Below, one piece after another: positions 1 through 8,541 of a stretch of 64,000 bases of DNA. How positions within the stretch are numbered: position 1 is the first letter of the stretch; every line of letters begins with the position of its first letter. The position numbers and the translations under genes are program-made. The stretch is taken from the NCBI RefSeq assembly GCF_000365305.1, contig NZ_CM001841.1, positions 497,551 to 561,550 of the forward strand, in the 5' to 3' direction. The notes beneath the pieces were generated by a model, which was not told the origin of the DNA, searched no databases, and was given only the letters and a program-made list of their open reading frames with translations. The DNA is from Dickeya dianthicola NCPPB 453. GTDB taxonomy: Bacteria; Pseudomonadota; Gammaproteobacteria; Enterobacterales; Enterobacteriaceae.

Positions 1-1
1 T

Positions 2-736
2 ACCGGCGGCGGCTCGGGCATTGGGCTGGCGCTGGCGGCGGCGTTTCACCAGCGCGGCAATCAGGTGATCATCGCCGGGCGGCGCGAGACGGCATTGCGG
101 CAGGCCGCCGCCGCGTTCCCCGGCCTGGTCTGGCGGGCGCTGGATCAGCGCGATCCCGCGGCCATCAACGCTTTTGTCGGGCAACTGACGCAGGATTACC
201 CGGCGCTCAATGTGTTGATCAATAACGCCGGTATCCAGCGGCGTGAAGACCTGACCCGGCCGGACCCGCAACTGATCGACGACACGGTATCGACCAATTT
301 GCTGGGGCCGCTGTGGCTGACCGGCGCATTGATCCCGCATCTGCTGCGGCAGCCGCACGCGGCGGTGCTGAACGTGACGTCGGAGCTGGCGTTTTTGCCG
401 CAGGCGATTACCCCAACCTATTGCGCCAGCAAAGCGGCGCTGCATGCCTACACCGACGCGCTGCGCTGCCAACTGCGCCAGACGCCGGTGCAGGTCATCG
501 AGATTATCCCGCCCTGGGTGCAGACCGGATTGCAGGGCGACAGGGGTTATGATCCGCGCGCCATGCCGTTGCCGGACTTTATCGAGGAGACGCTGGCTTT
601 GCTGTCGCAGCAGCCGGCGGCCGATGAGATTGTGGTGGAGCGCGCCCGCGCGTTGCGATTCGCCGAGCGGGAAGGGGTTTACGCCGAGCGTTTTCGGGCG
701 TTCAACATGGGCCTGGAAACGGGCTCGGACGGCTAA
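2..736 (+). CDS. Short-chain dehydrogenase/reductase (SDR), 5' end cut by window
   Basis: Classical SDR oxidoreductase, cytoplasmic, NAD(P)-dependent; substrate unknown. The reading frame is already open at the first bases and starts inside the cofactor motif TGGGSGIG, so only about the first ten residues are missing. The NNAG motif follows in mid-protein, then a catalytic Ser in NVTSE and the YCASK motif (catalytic Tyr and Lys). The protein ends at a TAA that lies inside a 13-bp tandem repeat. It resembles the DltE/YdfG type of small SDR, but nothing in the context names a substrate. Family certain, specific role not. Confidence 0.85.
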   Translation, partial: TGGGSGIGLALAAAFHQRGNQVIIAGRRETALRQAAAAFPGLVWRALDQRDPAAINAFVGQLTQDYPALNVLINNAGIQRREDLTRPDPQLIDDTVSTNLLGPLWLTGALIPHLLRQPHAAVLNVTSELAFLPQAITPTYCASKAALHAYTDALRCQLRQTPVQVIEIIPPWVQTGLQGDRGYDPRAMPLPDFIEETLALLSQQPAADEIVVERARALRFAEREGVYAERFRAFNMGLETGSDG

Positions 737-769
737 ATAAAACGGCTGGATAAAACAGGTAAATAAAAA
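731..769. repeat. 13-bp tandem repeat x3 over the SDR stop codon
   Basis: Three consecutive 13-bp units (first unit ggctaaataaaac) at 731-743, 744-756 and 757-769. The stop codon of the dehydrogenase lies in the first unit. One of about fifteen short tandem duplications in this window. Confidence 0.8.
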
Positions 770-1039
770 GCCACCGTTCAGAGCCGATGTTCTTCAGCCG
801 GAACATTTTGCGGTCTGCTCTCTGGCGAATAATGTATCTGGGTGTAATATTTAATGTGTTCTGATGTATCGTAAGCTGGGCGGATACCCCGGTTTCCCCC
901 TGACTTCCTCAGTTTCCACTATTTTCTGTCGGCGCTATTTTATTTTCTGATTTAAAATCAATTGACTGTTTTTCATTTTTCTACGAGCCGCGTACCGATG
1001 AAACACGGATGCAGTGGCTGTCCGCCCTACGGTATTGAT
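770..1039. other. Intergenic region before the chemoreceptor gene
   Basis: With the repeat before it and the promoter after it, this belongs to a 384-base gap between the dehydrogenase and the chemoreceptor gene. It is moderately AT-rich. I see no convincing small gene, tRNA or terminator in it. Confidence 0.5.
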
Positions 1040-1066
1040 TAATCTTCGATGTTGACACGCCGATAA
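1040..1066 (+). promoter_or_regulatory. Sigma-28 (FliA) flagellar/chemotaxis promoter
   Basis: TAAT at 1040-1043, exactly 15 bases, then a perfect GCCGATAA at 1059-1066. The enteric FliA consensus is TAAA-N15-GCCGATAA, so there is one mismatch in 12. It lies about 55 bases before the chemoreceptor start codon, which fits the flagellar class 3 genes. Confidence 0.85.
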
Positions 1067-1120
1067 ACAATGCAATGTTTTGTATAAATTTAGCGATTAC
1101 GTGCCCTCTGAAAGGAAAAA

Positions 1121-2830
1121 ATGATGAATACAACCGCTCTGTCTCCTTCGTCGCCCGGTGTGAGTTTCTGGCACCATTGGCGGCTGATGCCGATGTTCAG
1201 TTCGATCATCGGCGTCATCCTGATCCTGTTCGCGTTGGCGATAGGGTTTTCGGTCCATTTTTTGATGCGCAGCAACAGTTCTCTTAATGACGTGACGGCG
1301 GAAATCCAGGTTCGTCTGGGGGTTTCCAATAGTTCCAACCATTTGCGTACCGCTCGGCTGATGTTGATTCAGGCCGCCGCCGCTGCCAAAGAGGGCGATA
1401 AAGACACCGCCAGCAGCAGTATCCAGCAGGCGGAAGGCCGCCTGAAACAGTCGGCGGACAGCTTTGCCGCTTACCAGAGTCGTGAAGTAAAAACCCCGGC
1501 CGACCTGGCGTTGGATGACGCGTTGCAGCAGCGCTACAACGATTACGTCAATAATGGCGTCAGGCCGATGCTGGATGCGGTGAAAGCCGGCCGTTACGAC
1601 GATGTGGTCGCCACCGAGTGGAAACAGACCCGTAAGCTCGACCTGGCTTACAACGAGGTGTTGCTGAAAGTGGTGGCGATCCGTACCCAGCGGGCGGAAG
1701 CGCTCAACAACGGGGCGCAGCAGGAGTCGGTGCTGGGTTACAGCGTGATGGCCGCCAGCTTTGTGGTGGCGGTGCTGGTGTCGCTGTTTACCTACCTGTG
1801 TCTGCGCCGGGTGATTATCAAACCGATGCGTTCGCTGGTGGAACGTATCGAACACATCGCCTCCGGCAATCTCACCATGCCGCTGGCGCAGTGGGGACGC
1901 GGCGAAGTCGGCCAACTGGGGCAGTATCTGCAGAACATGCAGCAGTCGCTGGCGCGAACCGTCAGCAACGTGCGTCACGGGGTGGACGCCATTTATCAGG
2001 GCATTACCGAAATTTCCGCCGGTAACAGCGACCTCTCTTCCCGCACTGAGGAACAGGCCTCCGCGCTGGAGCAGACCGCCTCCAGCATGGAAGAACTGAC
2101 CTCCACCGTGCGCCATAACGCCGACAACGCCAACCATGCCAGCCAACTGGCCGGCGATGCTTCCGGCAAGGCGCGGCACGGCGGTGAACTGGTGGACAGC
2201 GTGGTGAAAACGATGGGCAACATCCACCAGAGTTCGAAGAAGATTTCTGAAATCACCAACATCATCAACGGCATCGCCTTCCAGACCAACATTCTGGCGC
2301 TCAACGCCGCGGTGGAAGCCGCGCGCGCCGGCGAGCAGGGGCGCGGTTTTGCGGTGGTGGCGGGCGAGGTGCGTTCGCTGGCGCAGCGCAGCGCCCAGGC
2401 CGCCAAAGAGATCGAAGGGCTGATCACCGAATCGGTGGCGCTGGTGGAAACCGGCTCCGGTCAGGTCAGCCGCGCCGGGGAAACCATGCAGGATATCGTC
2501 AACGCGGTGACCAGCGTGACCGACATCATGGCGGAAATTTCGGTGGCGTCGCAGGAACAGAGCAAAGGTATCGATCAGGTCGGGCAGGCGATTAACTCTA
2601 TCGATAACGTCACCCAGCAGAACGCTGCGCTGGTGGAACAGGCTACCGCCGCCGCCACGTCGCTGGCCGAACAGGCCGCCGGGCTGAATGAAGCGGTGTC
2701 GGCGTTTCGTATCGACGGCGTGGAACGCCGTCCGGCCATCAGCATCGCAGCCCGTCCGGCCTCTGTGCAGGCGGCGTTGCCCGGCGCGAAAAAGGCTAAA
2801 ATCAGCAACGACGGCTGGGAAACTTTTTGA
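1121..2830 (+). CDS. Methyl-accepting chemotaxis protein
   Basis: Transmembrane chemoreceptor that controls the CheA kinase array. Visible layout in 569 residues: short cytoplasmic N-terminus; TM1 at about 27-49; a periplasmic four-helix sensor of the Tar type to about 205; TM2 at about 206-228; HAMP to about 285; then a long methyl-accepting coiled coil with the invariant hairpin around [20 protein letters not shown]. The C-terminus ends in GWETF, matching the NWETF-type pentapeptide that tethers CheR/CheB. The ligand cannot be read from sequence. RBS AAAGGA at 1111; two adjacent ATGs (1121, 1124) are both possible starts. It stands alone behind a sigma-28 promoter and before a terminator, so it is probably a one-gene unit. 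Confidence 0.95.
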   Translation: MMNTTALSPSSPGVSFWHHWRLMPMFSSIIGVILILFALAIGFSVHFLMRSNSSLNDVTAEIQVRLGVSNSSNHLRTARLMLIQAAAAAKEGDKDTASSSIQQAEGRLKQSADSFAAYQSREVKTPADLALDDALQQRYNDYVNNGVRPMLDAVKAGRYDDVVATEWKQTRKLDLAYNEVLLKVVAIRTQRAEALNNGAQQESVLGYSVMAASFVVAVLVSLFTYLCLRRVIIKPMRSLVERIEHIASGNLTMPLAQWGRGEVGQLGQYLQNMQQSLARTVSNVRHGVDAIYQGITEISAGNSDLSSRTEEQASALEQTASSMEELTSTVRHNADNANHASQLAGDASGKARHGGELVDSVVKTMGNIHQSSKKISEITNIINGIAFQTNILALNAAVEAARAGEQGRGFAVVAGEVRSLAQRSAQAAKEIEGLITESVALVETGSGQVSRAGETMQDIVNAVTSVTDIMAEISVASQEQSKGIDQVGQAINSIDNVTQQNAALVEQATAAATSLAEQAAGLNEAVSAFRIDGVERRPAISIAARPASVQAALPGAKKAKISNDGWETF

Positions 2831-2884
2831 GGCCAGCGGCGGCGCCCGCTAATGAGTCATACCGATAGGCGAATGGGGAAAAAC

Positions 2885-2911
2885 GGGTGGCCTGCCGGCC
2901 GCCCATTTTTT
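2885..2911 (+). terminator. Rho-independent terminator of the chemoreceptor gene
   Basis: GGGTGGCC and GGCCGCCC form an 8-bp stem (one G-U pair) around a TGCC loop, followed by ATTTTTT. Confidence 0.8.
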
Positions 2912-3232
2912 ATGCCTGACATTCAGTGAATCGTCGGACGGAAATAACGCCGGGTGATTTTTTCATGGCGTCATGCTTTATTCTCTGGAGGAATGAGTCG
3001 TCCGCCGGCTTATATTAATTTCACTATAACTCATGATGAAATGTGATTCGCTGCCGCCTTTCCCGCCTCCTATGATGAATGGACGTAATGTGTTCCATGT
3101 ATTGTCGGCGGCTGGGAGGAAATATGGGGTTATCTCACGGGTCAGAACGGTTGACAGCCGGGGCCGTTGCGCCTGACGGCGGGGTGATGCGCGCTTGCTG
3201 TTGTGATACGGACATGACGTGAGGAACGCCTG
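2912..3232. other. Intergenic region with no recognised feature except an RBS
   Basis: About 320 bases between the chemoreceptor terminator and the amidohydrolase gene. It must hold the amidohydrolase promoter, but I cannot single out a convincing one. GAGGAA at about 3221 is the ribosome binding site for the gene starting at 3233. Confidence 0.5.
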
Positions 3233-4402
3233 ATGACGGAGATTCCACGGCACATTATTGAGCAGGCCGTCGAATGGCGGCGTGACTTTCATGTCCACCC
3301 GGAAATCGGCCTGCGCGAGCACCGCACCGCGGCGCGGGTGGCCGAACTGCTGGCGTCCTTCGGGCTGGAGGTGCATCAGGGAATGGCGCAGACCGGCGTC
3401 GTCGGGACGCTGCGCCACGGCGACGGGCCGGCTATCGGCTTGCGGGCGGACATGGACGCGCTGCCGATTCAGGAGCTGAACCGGTTCTCCCACCGTTCTC
3501 GCGCCGAAGGTTGTATGCACGCCTGCGGACACGATGGCCATACCGCGATGCTGCTGGCGGCGGCGCGCTATCTGAGCGATACCCGCCGATTTCGCGGTAC
3601 GGTACATTTCGTGTTCCAGCCGGCGGAGGAGAACGCCGGCGGCGGTAAAATGATGGTGCGGGAAGGGTTGTTCGAGCGTTTCCCAATGCAGGCTATTTAT
3701 GCGTTGCACAACTGGCCGGGGCTGGCGGCGGGCGAGGTGGCGGTCAATCCCGGCTCGATGATGGCCTCGCAGGACAGCTTTTGCATTATCCTGACCGGCG
3801 TGGGATGCCATGCCGCGATGCCGGAGCGCGGCGCGGACCCGATAGTGGCCGCCGCTCAGCTGATTCTGGCGTTACAGACCATTACTGCCCGCCGGTTGTC
3901 GCCGCTGGAACAGGCGGTGATCAGTATCACCCGCATCGAAGGCGGAGAGGCCGTCAACGCCATTCCGGGTCAGGTTACGTTGGCGGGGACGCTGCGTTGC
4001 CTGACGGCGGATACACGTGAGCGGGCGCGGCAACTGATTGGCGAATATGTGCAGGCGGTGCCGCAGCCGATGGGGGTACAAGGCGAGTTGCACTGGCGCT
4101 CAGGCTATCCGGTAACGCAGAACCAGCCCGACGCGGCCGAAACAGTGCGCGAGGCGGCGATCGCGGCGCTGGGCGCAGCGCGGGTACACTGGAATCAGCC
4201 GCCCTCGATGGCGGCGGAGGATTTCTCTTACCTGCTACAGGCCTGCCCCGGCGCTTATTTTTGGCTGGGAGCGGACGGCGCATCGCCATCGGCTTCACTG
4301 CACAACGCGGAATACGATTTTAACGATGAGATTATCGCCGACGGCGTTCGGGTGTGGGTGGCGTTGGTGGAACGGTCGTTGCGTGCAAGCGAGGCCGGTT
4401 GA
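3233..4402 (+). CDS. M20D-family amidohydrolase (hippurate / IAA-amino acid hydrolase-like)
   Basis: Cytoplasmic metal-dependent amidohydrolase that cleaves an N-acyl or N-aryl amino acid amide bond. Seen: RADMDALP from residue 71, the metal-binding HACGHDGH from residue 96 (its Cys and His residues are ligands in this family), QPAEE near 131, and a dimerisation (lid) domain in the middle. The length of 389 residues is normal for M20D. Family members act on hippurate, N-acetyl amino acids, or indole-3-acetyl-amino acids; in a plant-associated bacterium auxin conjugates are possible, but nothing here proves it. It is followed by a convergent small gene and appears monocistronic. Confidence 0.85.
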   Translation: MTEIPRHIIEQAVEWRRDFHVHPEIGLREHRTAARVAELLASFGLEVHQGMAQTGVVGTLRHGDGPAIGLRADMDALPIQELNRFSHRSRAEGCMHACGHDGHTAMLLAAARYLSDTRRFRGTVHFVFQPAEENAGGGKMMVREGLFERFPMQAIYALHNWPGLAAGEVAVNPGSMMASQDSFCIILTGVGCHAAMPERGADPIVAAAQLILALQTITARRLSPLEQAVISITRIEGGEAVNAIPGQVTLAGTLRCLTADTRERARQLIGEYVQAVPQPMGVQGELHWRSGYPVTQNQPDAAETVREAAIAALGAARVHWNQPPSMAAEDFSYLLQACPGAYFWLGADGASPSASLHNAEYDFNDEIIADGVRVWVALVERSLRASEAG

Positions 4403-4433
4403 TAACGACGATACCGCCGGCCCTGATGCTTAA

Positions 4434-4691
4434 TTAACGGCCGATGCTTCTCAACTGGGTGCAAAACGGGCAACTGCAACCGCTGAGCGATGTGGCATCG
4501 CAGATACCCAATTGACCCGCATTTTGGTGACTCGCGGTTTGGCCGGTAGCAACATGACCGTTGCTGAACGCCGTTTCCACCTGCGCCAGCGTCATGGCGT
4601 CGTTCGGGGTGATCGGCGCCAGTTTAGCCTGAAACGCCGAAGCGTTGGCCGCCGCAAACGAGAGAAAAACCAGCGACATCCTGAGTTTCAT
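4434..4691 (-). CDS. Small secreted Cys-containing protein, possibly Zur-controlled
   Basis: 85-residue protein with a clear Sec signal peptide (MKLRMSLVFLSFAAANASA, cleavage near AxA), so the mature product of about 66 residues is periplasmic or secreted. The C-terminal part carries three cysteines in GCSCPFC plus one upstream in GICDA, the kind of arrangement that could bind a metal or form disulfides. I do not recognise the family. The start is set by AGGCGG seven bases before ATG 4691; a longer upstream frame runs into tandem repeats and lacks a signal peptide. It is divergent from the importer at 4970, and both carry the same 13-mer operator-like site, suggesting shared control by metal status. 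Its role in metal handling is inferred. Confidence 0.6.
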   Translation of the reverse strand: MKLRMSLVFLSFAAANASAFQAKLAPITPNDAMTLAQVETAFSNGHVATGQTASHQNAGQLGICDATSLSGCSCPFCTQLRSIGR

Positions 4692-4707
4692 GGCAGACCG
4701 CCTGTAG

Positions 4708-4775
4708 GTTGCAAAGCAAATCATTGTGCAAAGTAAATCATGGTGCAAAGCAAATTATGTTGCGAAGTAATAATA
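4708..4775. repeat. 17-bp tandem repeat x4 in the leader of the small secreted gene
   Basis: Four head-to-tail 17-bp units at 4708, 4725, 4742 and 4759 (first unit gttgcaaagcaaatcat), differing from one another at a few positions. They fill the space between the Zur-like box at 4783 and the ribosome binding site of the gene starting at 4691, so they would be part of that gene's 5' leader. Confidence 0.85.
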
Positions 4776-4782
4776 ACGACCC

Positions 4783-4795
4783 GTTATAACATAAC
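4783..4795 (-). promoter_or_regulatory. Zur-like operator facing the small secreted gene
   Basis: Read on the minus strand this is GTTATGTTATAAC, one mismatch from the core of the gamma-proteobacterial Zur box (GTTATANTATAAC). The identical 13-mer occurs on the plus strand at 4925, facing the importer genes. Confidence 0.5.
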
Positions 4796-4924
4796 CTTTC
4801 CCGCTGCGCATCCCTCGCTCTCGCCCCACCATTGTACAGTTTGTAAGCGTTCATGACGGCGGTGTCGGTGGTATCCGGCGACAGGGTTTGACAGCGGTAT
4901 TGGGTTTCTTTATCGTGATTAATT

Positions 4925-4937
4925 GTTATGTTATAAC
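4925..4937 (+). promoter_or_regulatory. Zur-like operator facing the metal-chelate importer
   Basis: GTTATGTTATAAC, identical to the reverse-strand site at 4783-4795. It is embedded in a longer palindrome, ATGTTATAACAT (4928-4939), and sits 32 bases before the ATPase start codon, where a bound repressor would block transcription. Confidence 0.5.
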
Positions 4938-4969
4938 ATATCATTTTTAATCTTGGGAGGTGTTCTCAC

Positions 4970-5785
4970 ATGTGGCAGGCCATACCGCCTTTACTACGGG
5001 TAGAACATCTGAACGTGATGCATTCCACCGGTCAGCCATTGCTTACCGATATTCATTTTACGCTCGGGAGCAGTGAATGTCTGGCGATTGTCGGCCCCAA
5101 CGGCAGCGGCAAATCCACGCTGTTGCGTGCGTTGCTGCACGACCCGCCGCCGGCAGGCGGATGTGTCTGGCTGGGTGATAAGCCGCTGGCGCGACTGTCC
5201 CGGGCGCAACGGGCGCGGCGTATCGCGCTGATGAGCCAGCATGATTCCCCCAGCCTGACGTTAACGGTGGAGGAGTACGTATCGCTCGGCTGCCTGCCAC
5301 ATGCGGATGTGCTGTCGTTGTCGGCGCAACGGGCCACGGTGGCGCAGGTGTTGGATGAGTGCGGCCTGTCGCCATTGCGGCAGCGCAGCCTGGCGGCGTT
5401 ATCCGGCGGGGAGCACCAGCGGGCGTTTCTGGCGCGCGCGCTGGCGCAGCGCCCGGATGTGCTGCTGCTGGACGAACCGACCAATCACCTGGACCCGCTC
5501 GGGCGGGCGGCGCTGCTGGCGCTGGTGCGACGGCGCGGCATCGCCGTGGTGACGGTATTACACGATCTGTCGCTGGTGGAACCGTTCGCCGATCGGGTGC
5601 TGGTGCTGTGCCGGGGTCGGCAGGCGTGCTGGGACGTGCCGTCCCGGGCGCTCGCCAGCGATTGCGTGTATCCGGTGTTTGGCATTCGCAGCTTTACGGT
5701 TCCCCATCCGCAGACCGGCCTCCCGTTTCGCTTGTTTGACGTGCCCGCGGGCGCGTGTGGATTCATTAGCAGAGAATATCTATGA
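4970..5785 (+). CDS. ABC transporter ATPase, FecE/BtuD type (metal-chelate import)
   Basis: Cytoplasmic ATPase that powers the importer completed by the next two genes. Walker A GPNGSGKST at residues 42-50, Q-loop near MSQHD, signature LSGGEHQRA near 143, Walker B LLLDEP near 163 followed by the D-loop NHLD, and the switch His in VLHDLS. Length 271 is normal. RBS GGGAGG at 4954. The order ATPase, binding protein, permease differs from the usual fec/btu order. Its last codons (SREYL, stop) form the first unit of a 17-bp triple repeat leading into the next gene. The substrate is a metal chelate of siderophore, haem or cobalamin type by family; zinc relevance is inferred from the operator. Confidence 0.85.
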   Translation: MWQAIPPLLRVEHLNVMHSTGQPLLTDIHFTLGSSECLAIVGPNGSGKSTLLRALLHDPPPAGGCVWLGDKPLARLSRAQRARRIALMSQHDSPSLTLTVEEYVSLGCLPHADVLSLSAQRATVAQVLDECGLSPLRQRSLAALSGGEHQRAFLARALAQRPDVLLLDEPTNHLDPLGRAALLALVRRRGIAVVTVLHDLSLVEPFADRVLVLCRGRQACWDVPSRALASDCVYPVFGIRSFTVPHPQTGLPFRLFDVPAGACGFISREYL

Positions 5786-5818
5786 GCAGAGGACGTCTAT
5801 GAGCAGAGAATATCTATG
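5768..5818. repeat. 17-bp tandem repeat x3 forming a chain of stop/start junctions
   Basis: Units at 5768-5784, 5785-5801 and 5802-5818 (unit 1 agcagagaatatctatg). Each unit carries a purine-rich SD-like AGCAGAG/AGAGGA and ends in ATG, and each ATG overlaps a TGA as ATGA (5782, 5799, 5816). Two six-codon mini-ORFs therefore link the ATPase stop to the binding-protein start at 5816. Confidence 0.9.
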
Positions 5819-6805
5819 AAAAACTCAGGCGGCGTGTCGCTAGTTAACGGTTCTGTCGCGTTGATGGGGCTGTTGTTGGGATTGAGCGCCGTCACGGCGC
5901 AGGCATCGGGGTTCCCGGTGACGGTACAGAGTTGCGGCAAGCCGCTGACCTTCACTCAGGCACCGCAGCGCGCCATCATCAACGATCTCAACATGTCCGA
6001 AATGGCGTTCGCGCTGCATCTGCAACCGCAGATCGTTGGCCTGACCGGCATCAGCGGCTGGTACACGATGACGCCGGAATTCCGCCGGCAAATGGGGGCG
6101 ATTCCAGAGCTGTCGCCGAAATACCCATCGCTGGAAACCCTGTTGAGCGCCAGCCCGGATTTGTTTTTCGCCGGTTGGAACTACGGCATGAAAGTGGGCG
6201 GCGAAGTCACGCCGGAGACGCTGGCGAAATACGGCGTCAAAACGCTAGTGCTGAGCGAAAGCTGTATGTTTGAAGACCGCCATCGTCCGCGTGCCGGTAT
6301 GGATTTACTGTACGGCGACGAGCTGACGCTGGGGAAAATTTTCGGCCGCGAAGAACAGGCGCAGGCGCTGGTGAGTCAGTGGAAGGCGCGGCTGGCGGCG
6401 TTGCCCAAACCGCCGTCGGGTCAGGCGCCGCTCAAGGTATTCGTCTATGACTCCGGCGAGGATAAACCCTTTACCAGCGGGGTTTACGCCATGCCGACCG
6501 CCATCATCGACGCCGCCGGCGGCCGCAATGTGATGGACGGCATGGCGGCGAGCTGGGCCACCACATCCTGGGAAACGGTATCGGCGGCGGAACCGGATCT
6601 GATCATTCTGCTGGATTACCAGAACGGCGGCGGCGCAGCGGCGTTGCAGCATTTTCTGGAGTCTCACCCGCTGATGAAGCACACCCCGGCGGTGGAGCAT
6701 CAGCGCTACCTGAAGCTGCAATACGCCGAACTGACGCCGGGGCCGGCCAATATCGCGGCGATTGAAAAACTCGCACGCGCGCTTTATCCGGCCGCGGCCC
6801 AATGA
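5816..6805 (+). CDS. Periplasmic metal-chelate binding protein (FecB/BtuF type)
   Basis: Periplasmic substrate-binding subunit of the class III-like importer. It has an N-terminal signal peptide (hydrophobic run about residues 12-30, cleavage near AQASG) and two Rossmann-like lobes joined by a long helix, as in the FecB/BtuF/HemT family; length 329 is usual. The start at 5816 is the third of three repeated ATGs; AGCAGAG lies seven bases upstream. It ends in an ATGA overlap with the permease gene, implying tight translational coupling. A Cys near the mature N-terminus and another in the middle (SESCMFED) are present. There is no TonB-dependent receptor in the window, so any outer-membrane partner is encoded elsewhere. 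Confidence 0.85.
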   Translation: MKNSGGVSLVNGSVALMGLLLGLSAVTAQASGFPVTVQSCGKPLTFTQAPQRAIINDLNMSEMAFALHLQPQIVGLTGISGWYTMTPEFRRQMGAIPELSPKYPSLETLLSASPDLFFAGWNYGMKVGGEVTPETLAKYGVKTLVLSESCMFEDRHRPRAGMDLLYGDELTLGKIFGREEQAQALVSQWKARLAALPKPPSGQAPLKVFVYDSGEDKPFTSGVYAMPTAIIDAAGGRNVMDGMAASWATTSWETVSAAEPDLIILLDYQNGGGAAALQHFLESHPLMKHTPAVEHQRYLKLQYAELTPGPANIAAIEKLARALYPAAAQ

Positions 6806-7800
6806 GGGCGCACCGTCATTATGCACTGGTCTGCCTGCTGGTATTGACCCTGTTATTGGCGATGATGCTGTTGAGCACCGCGGTGGGCGCTATCCGTATT
6901 CCGCTGGCGCAGGTGCTGGCGGCGCTGATGCCGCATCACGGCGACGCGCCGGACAGCGTGTACCGCATCGTGCTGGAGCTGCGCCTGCCGCGAACTCTGC
7001 TGGCGGCTGCCACCGGCGCCGGGCTGGCGATGGTCGGCGCGTTGCTGCAAACCACCACCCGCAACGACCTGGCGGACCCGTTCCTGTTCGGCTTGTCGTC
7101 CGGCGCGTCGGCGGGCGCGGTGCTGGTGATCACCCGGTTTGGCGAGTGGTTCGGCGCGTTCACGCTGCCGGTCGCGGCGTTTGGCGGCGGCATGTGCTCG
7201 GCGCTGGCGGTGATGCTGCTGTTTTTCCTGCGCCAGCGGCGGCAGGCCGAGCACCTGGTTATCTGCGGGCTGGCTATTTCGTTTCTGTTTGGCGCACTCA
7301 CCAGTTATCTGGCGTTTTCCGGCGACCAGCGCGCCGCCGGTTCGGTGCTGTTCTGGTCGCTGGGCGGGCTGGGGCTGGCGCGTTGGGAGAATTTGCCGAT
7401 AGCGCTAGGCAGCCTGACGTTGCTGGGCGGGTTATTGCTGACGCGTTGGCGGGCGCTGGACGGCCTGCTGGCCGGGGAGCAGACGGCGGCGTCGCTGGGG
7501 GTTCATGTCAACCGGTTGCGGGTTGAGGTGTTTCTGTGCTGTGCGCTGGCGACGGCGTTGCTGGTGTCGCTGACCGGCGTGATTGGGTTTGTCGGGCTGA
7601 TGGTGCCCCATCTGTGCCGTCCGCTGGCCGGGGCGCGCCATCGGCGGTTGATCCCGCTGTGTGGCCTGCTGGGGGCGGCGCTGCTGTGCGGCGGCGATAT
7701 CCTCAGCCGGGTGCTGTTGCCGTCGCAGGAACTGCCGGTGGGGATTGTTACCGCCGGGTTGGGGGGTGCCTTCGTGATTGCCTTACTGGCAAAACGTTAG
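6802..7800 (+). CDS. FecCD-family ABC permease
   Basis: Inner-membrane channel subunit of the importer, very hydrophobic with about ten predicted membrane helices. FecCD hallmarks: the [19 protein letters not shown] region near residue 52, [12 protein letters not shown] near 90, and the C-terminal GFVGLMVPH motif where the ATPase docks. Length 332 is normal. The start overlaps the binding-protein stop (ATGA at 6802). No terminator is evident before ahpC, 105 bases downstream. Confidence 0.9.
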   Translation: MRAHRHYALVCLLVLTLLLAMMLLSTAVGAIRIPLAQVLAALMPHHGDAPDSVYRIVLELRLPRTLLAAATGAGLAMVGALLQTTTRNDLADPFLFGLSSGASAGAVLVITRFGEWFGAFTLPVAAFGGGMCSALAVMLLFFLRQRRQAEHLVICGLAISFLFGALTSYLAFSGDQRAAGSVLFWSLGGLGLARWENLPIALGSLTLLGGLLLTRWRALDGLLAGEQTAASLGVHVNRLRVEVFLCCALATALLVSLTGVIGFVGLMVPHLCRPLAGARHRRLIPLCGLLGAALLCGGDILSRVLLPSQELPVGIVTAGLGGAFVIALLAKR

Positions 7801-7904
7801 GTATCGCTTATCGATTTGATACAGACAACGCATTAGCGATATACGTCACATTTTTGTACCTTACCTCTCAAGCCAAACACACTAGAACATATGAGGAAAT
7901 CGAG

Positions 7905-8468
7905 ATGTCCGTGATCAATACTAAAGTTAAACCGTTTAAAAATCAGGCTTTCAGAGAGGGTCAGTTCATCGAAGTGACCGAGAAAAACATTGAAGGCAAA
8001 TGGAGCGTGTTCTTCTTCTATCCGGCTGACTTTACGTTTGTCTGCCCGACCGAACTGGGCGACGTAGCGGATTTCTATGATGAATTCCAGAAAATCGGCG
8101 TAGACATCTACTCGGTGTCCACCGACACCCACTTTACTCACAAAGCCTGGCACAGCAGCTCCGACACCATCGCCAAAATCAAATACACGATGATCGGCGA
8201 CCCGACCGGCCAACTGACCCGCAACTTCGAAAACCTGCGTGAAGACCAGGGTCTGGCAGACCGCGGCACCTTCATCGTTGACCCGGAAGGCATCATCCAG
8301 GCGGTGGAAATCACGGCGGAAGGCATCGGCCGCGATGCGTCCGACCTGCTGCGCAAAGTGAAAGCCGCCCAGTACGTGGCGTCTCACCCAGGTGAAGTGT
8401 GCCCGGCCAAATGGCAAGAAGGCGATGCCACGCTGGCGCCGTCTCTGGACCTGGTTGGCAAAATCTAA
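7905..8468 (+). CDS. ahpC: Alkyl hydroperoxide reductase subunit C (peroxiredoxin)
   Basis: Cytoplasmic 2-Cys peroxiredoxin that reduces H2O2 and organic peroxides; AhpF re-reduces it. Peroxidatic Cys47 in FTFVCPTE and resolving Cys in [10 protein letters not shown] near residue 166; 187 residues, the standard length, and nearly identical to the enteric protein throughout. The ATG at 7905 follows GAGGAAATCGAG; an in-frame extension upstream is not credible. The 105-base upstream gap has an inverted repeat (TATCGCT / AGCGATA, 26 bases apart) that might relate to OxyR control, which is known for the family, but I cannot align a full OxyR site. Confidence 0.97.
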   Translation: MSVINTKVKPFKNQAFREGQFIEVTEKNIEGKWSVFFFYPADFTFVCPTELGDVADFYDEFQKIGVDIYSVSTDTHFTHKAWHSSSDTIAKIKYTMIGDPTGQLTRNFENLREDQGLADRGTFIVDPEGIIQAVEITAEGIGRDASDLLRKVKAAQYVASHPGEVCPAKWQEGDATLAPSLDLVGKI

Positions 8469-8493
8469 GTTCGACTCTCCCTCTGATGTTTTT

Positions 8494-8519
8494 ATCGGGT
8501 GCGTTGCACCCGATTTTTT
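8494..8519 (+). terminator. Terminator/attenuator between ahpC and ahpF
   Basis: Perfect 9-bp stem ATCGGGTGC / GCACCCGAT with a GTT loop, followed by five or six T. It should end most ahpC transcripts and leave ahpF at lower level by read-through. Confidence 0.85.
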
Positions 8520-8541
8520 ACGCCAACGCCAAGGATAATCT

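Noticed and set aside
1097..2227. Long minus-strand open frame opposite the chemoreceptor gene
   Set aside because: Antisense shadow of a GC-rich gene; His- and Gln-rich translation without any domain, and no RBS.
7801..7904. OxyR site upstream of ahpC
   Set aside because: OxyR control is expected from other enterics, but the four spaced ATAG/CTAT elements could not be aligned convincingly; only a 7-bp inverted repeat is noted.
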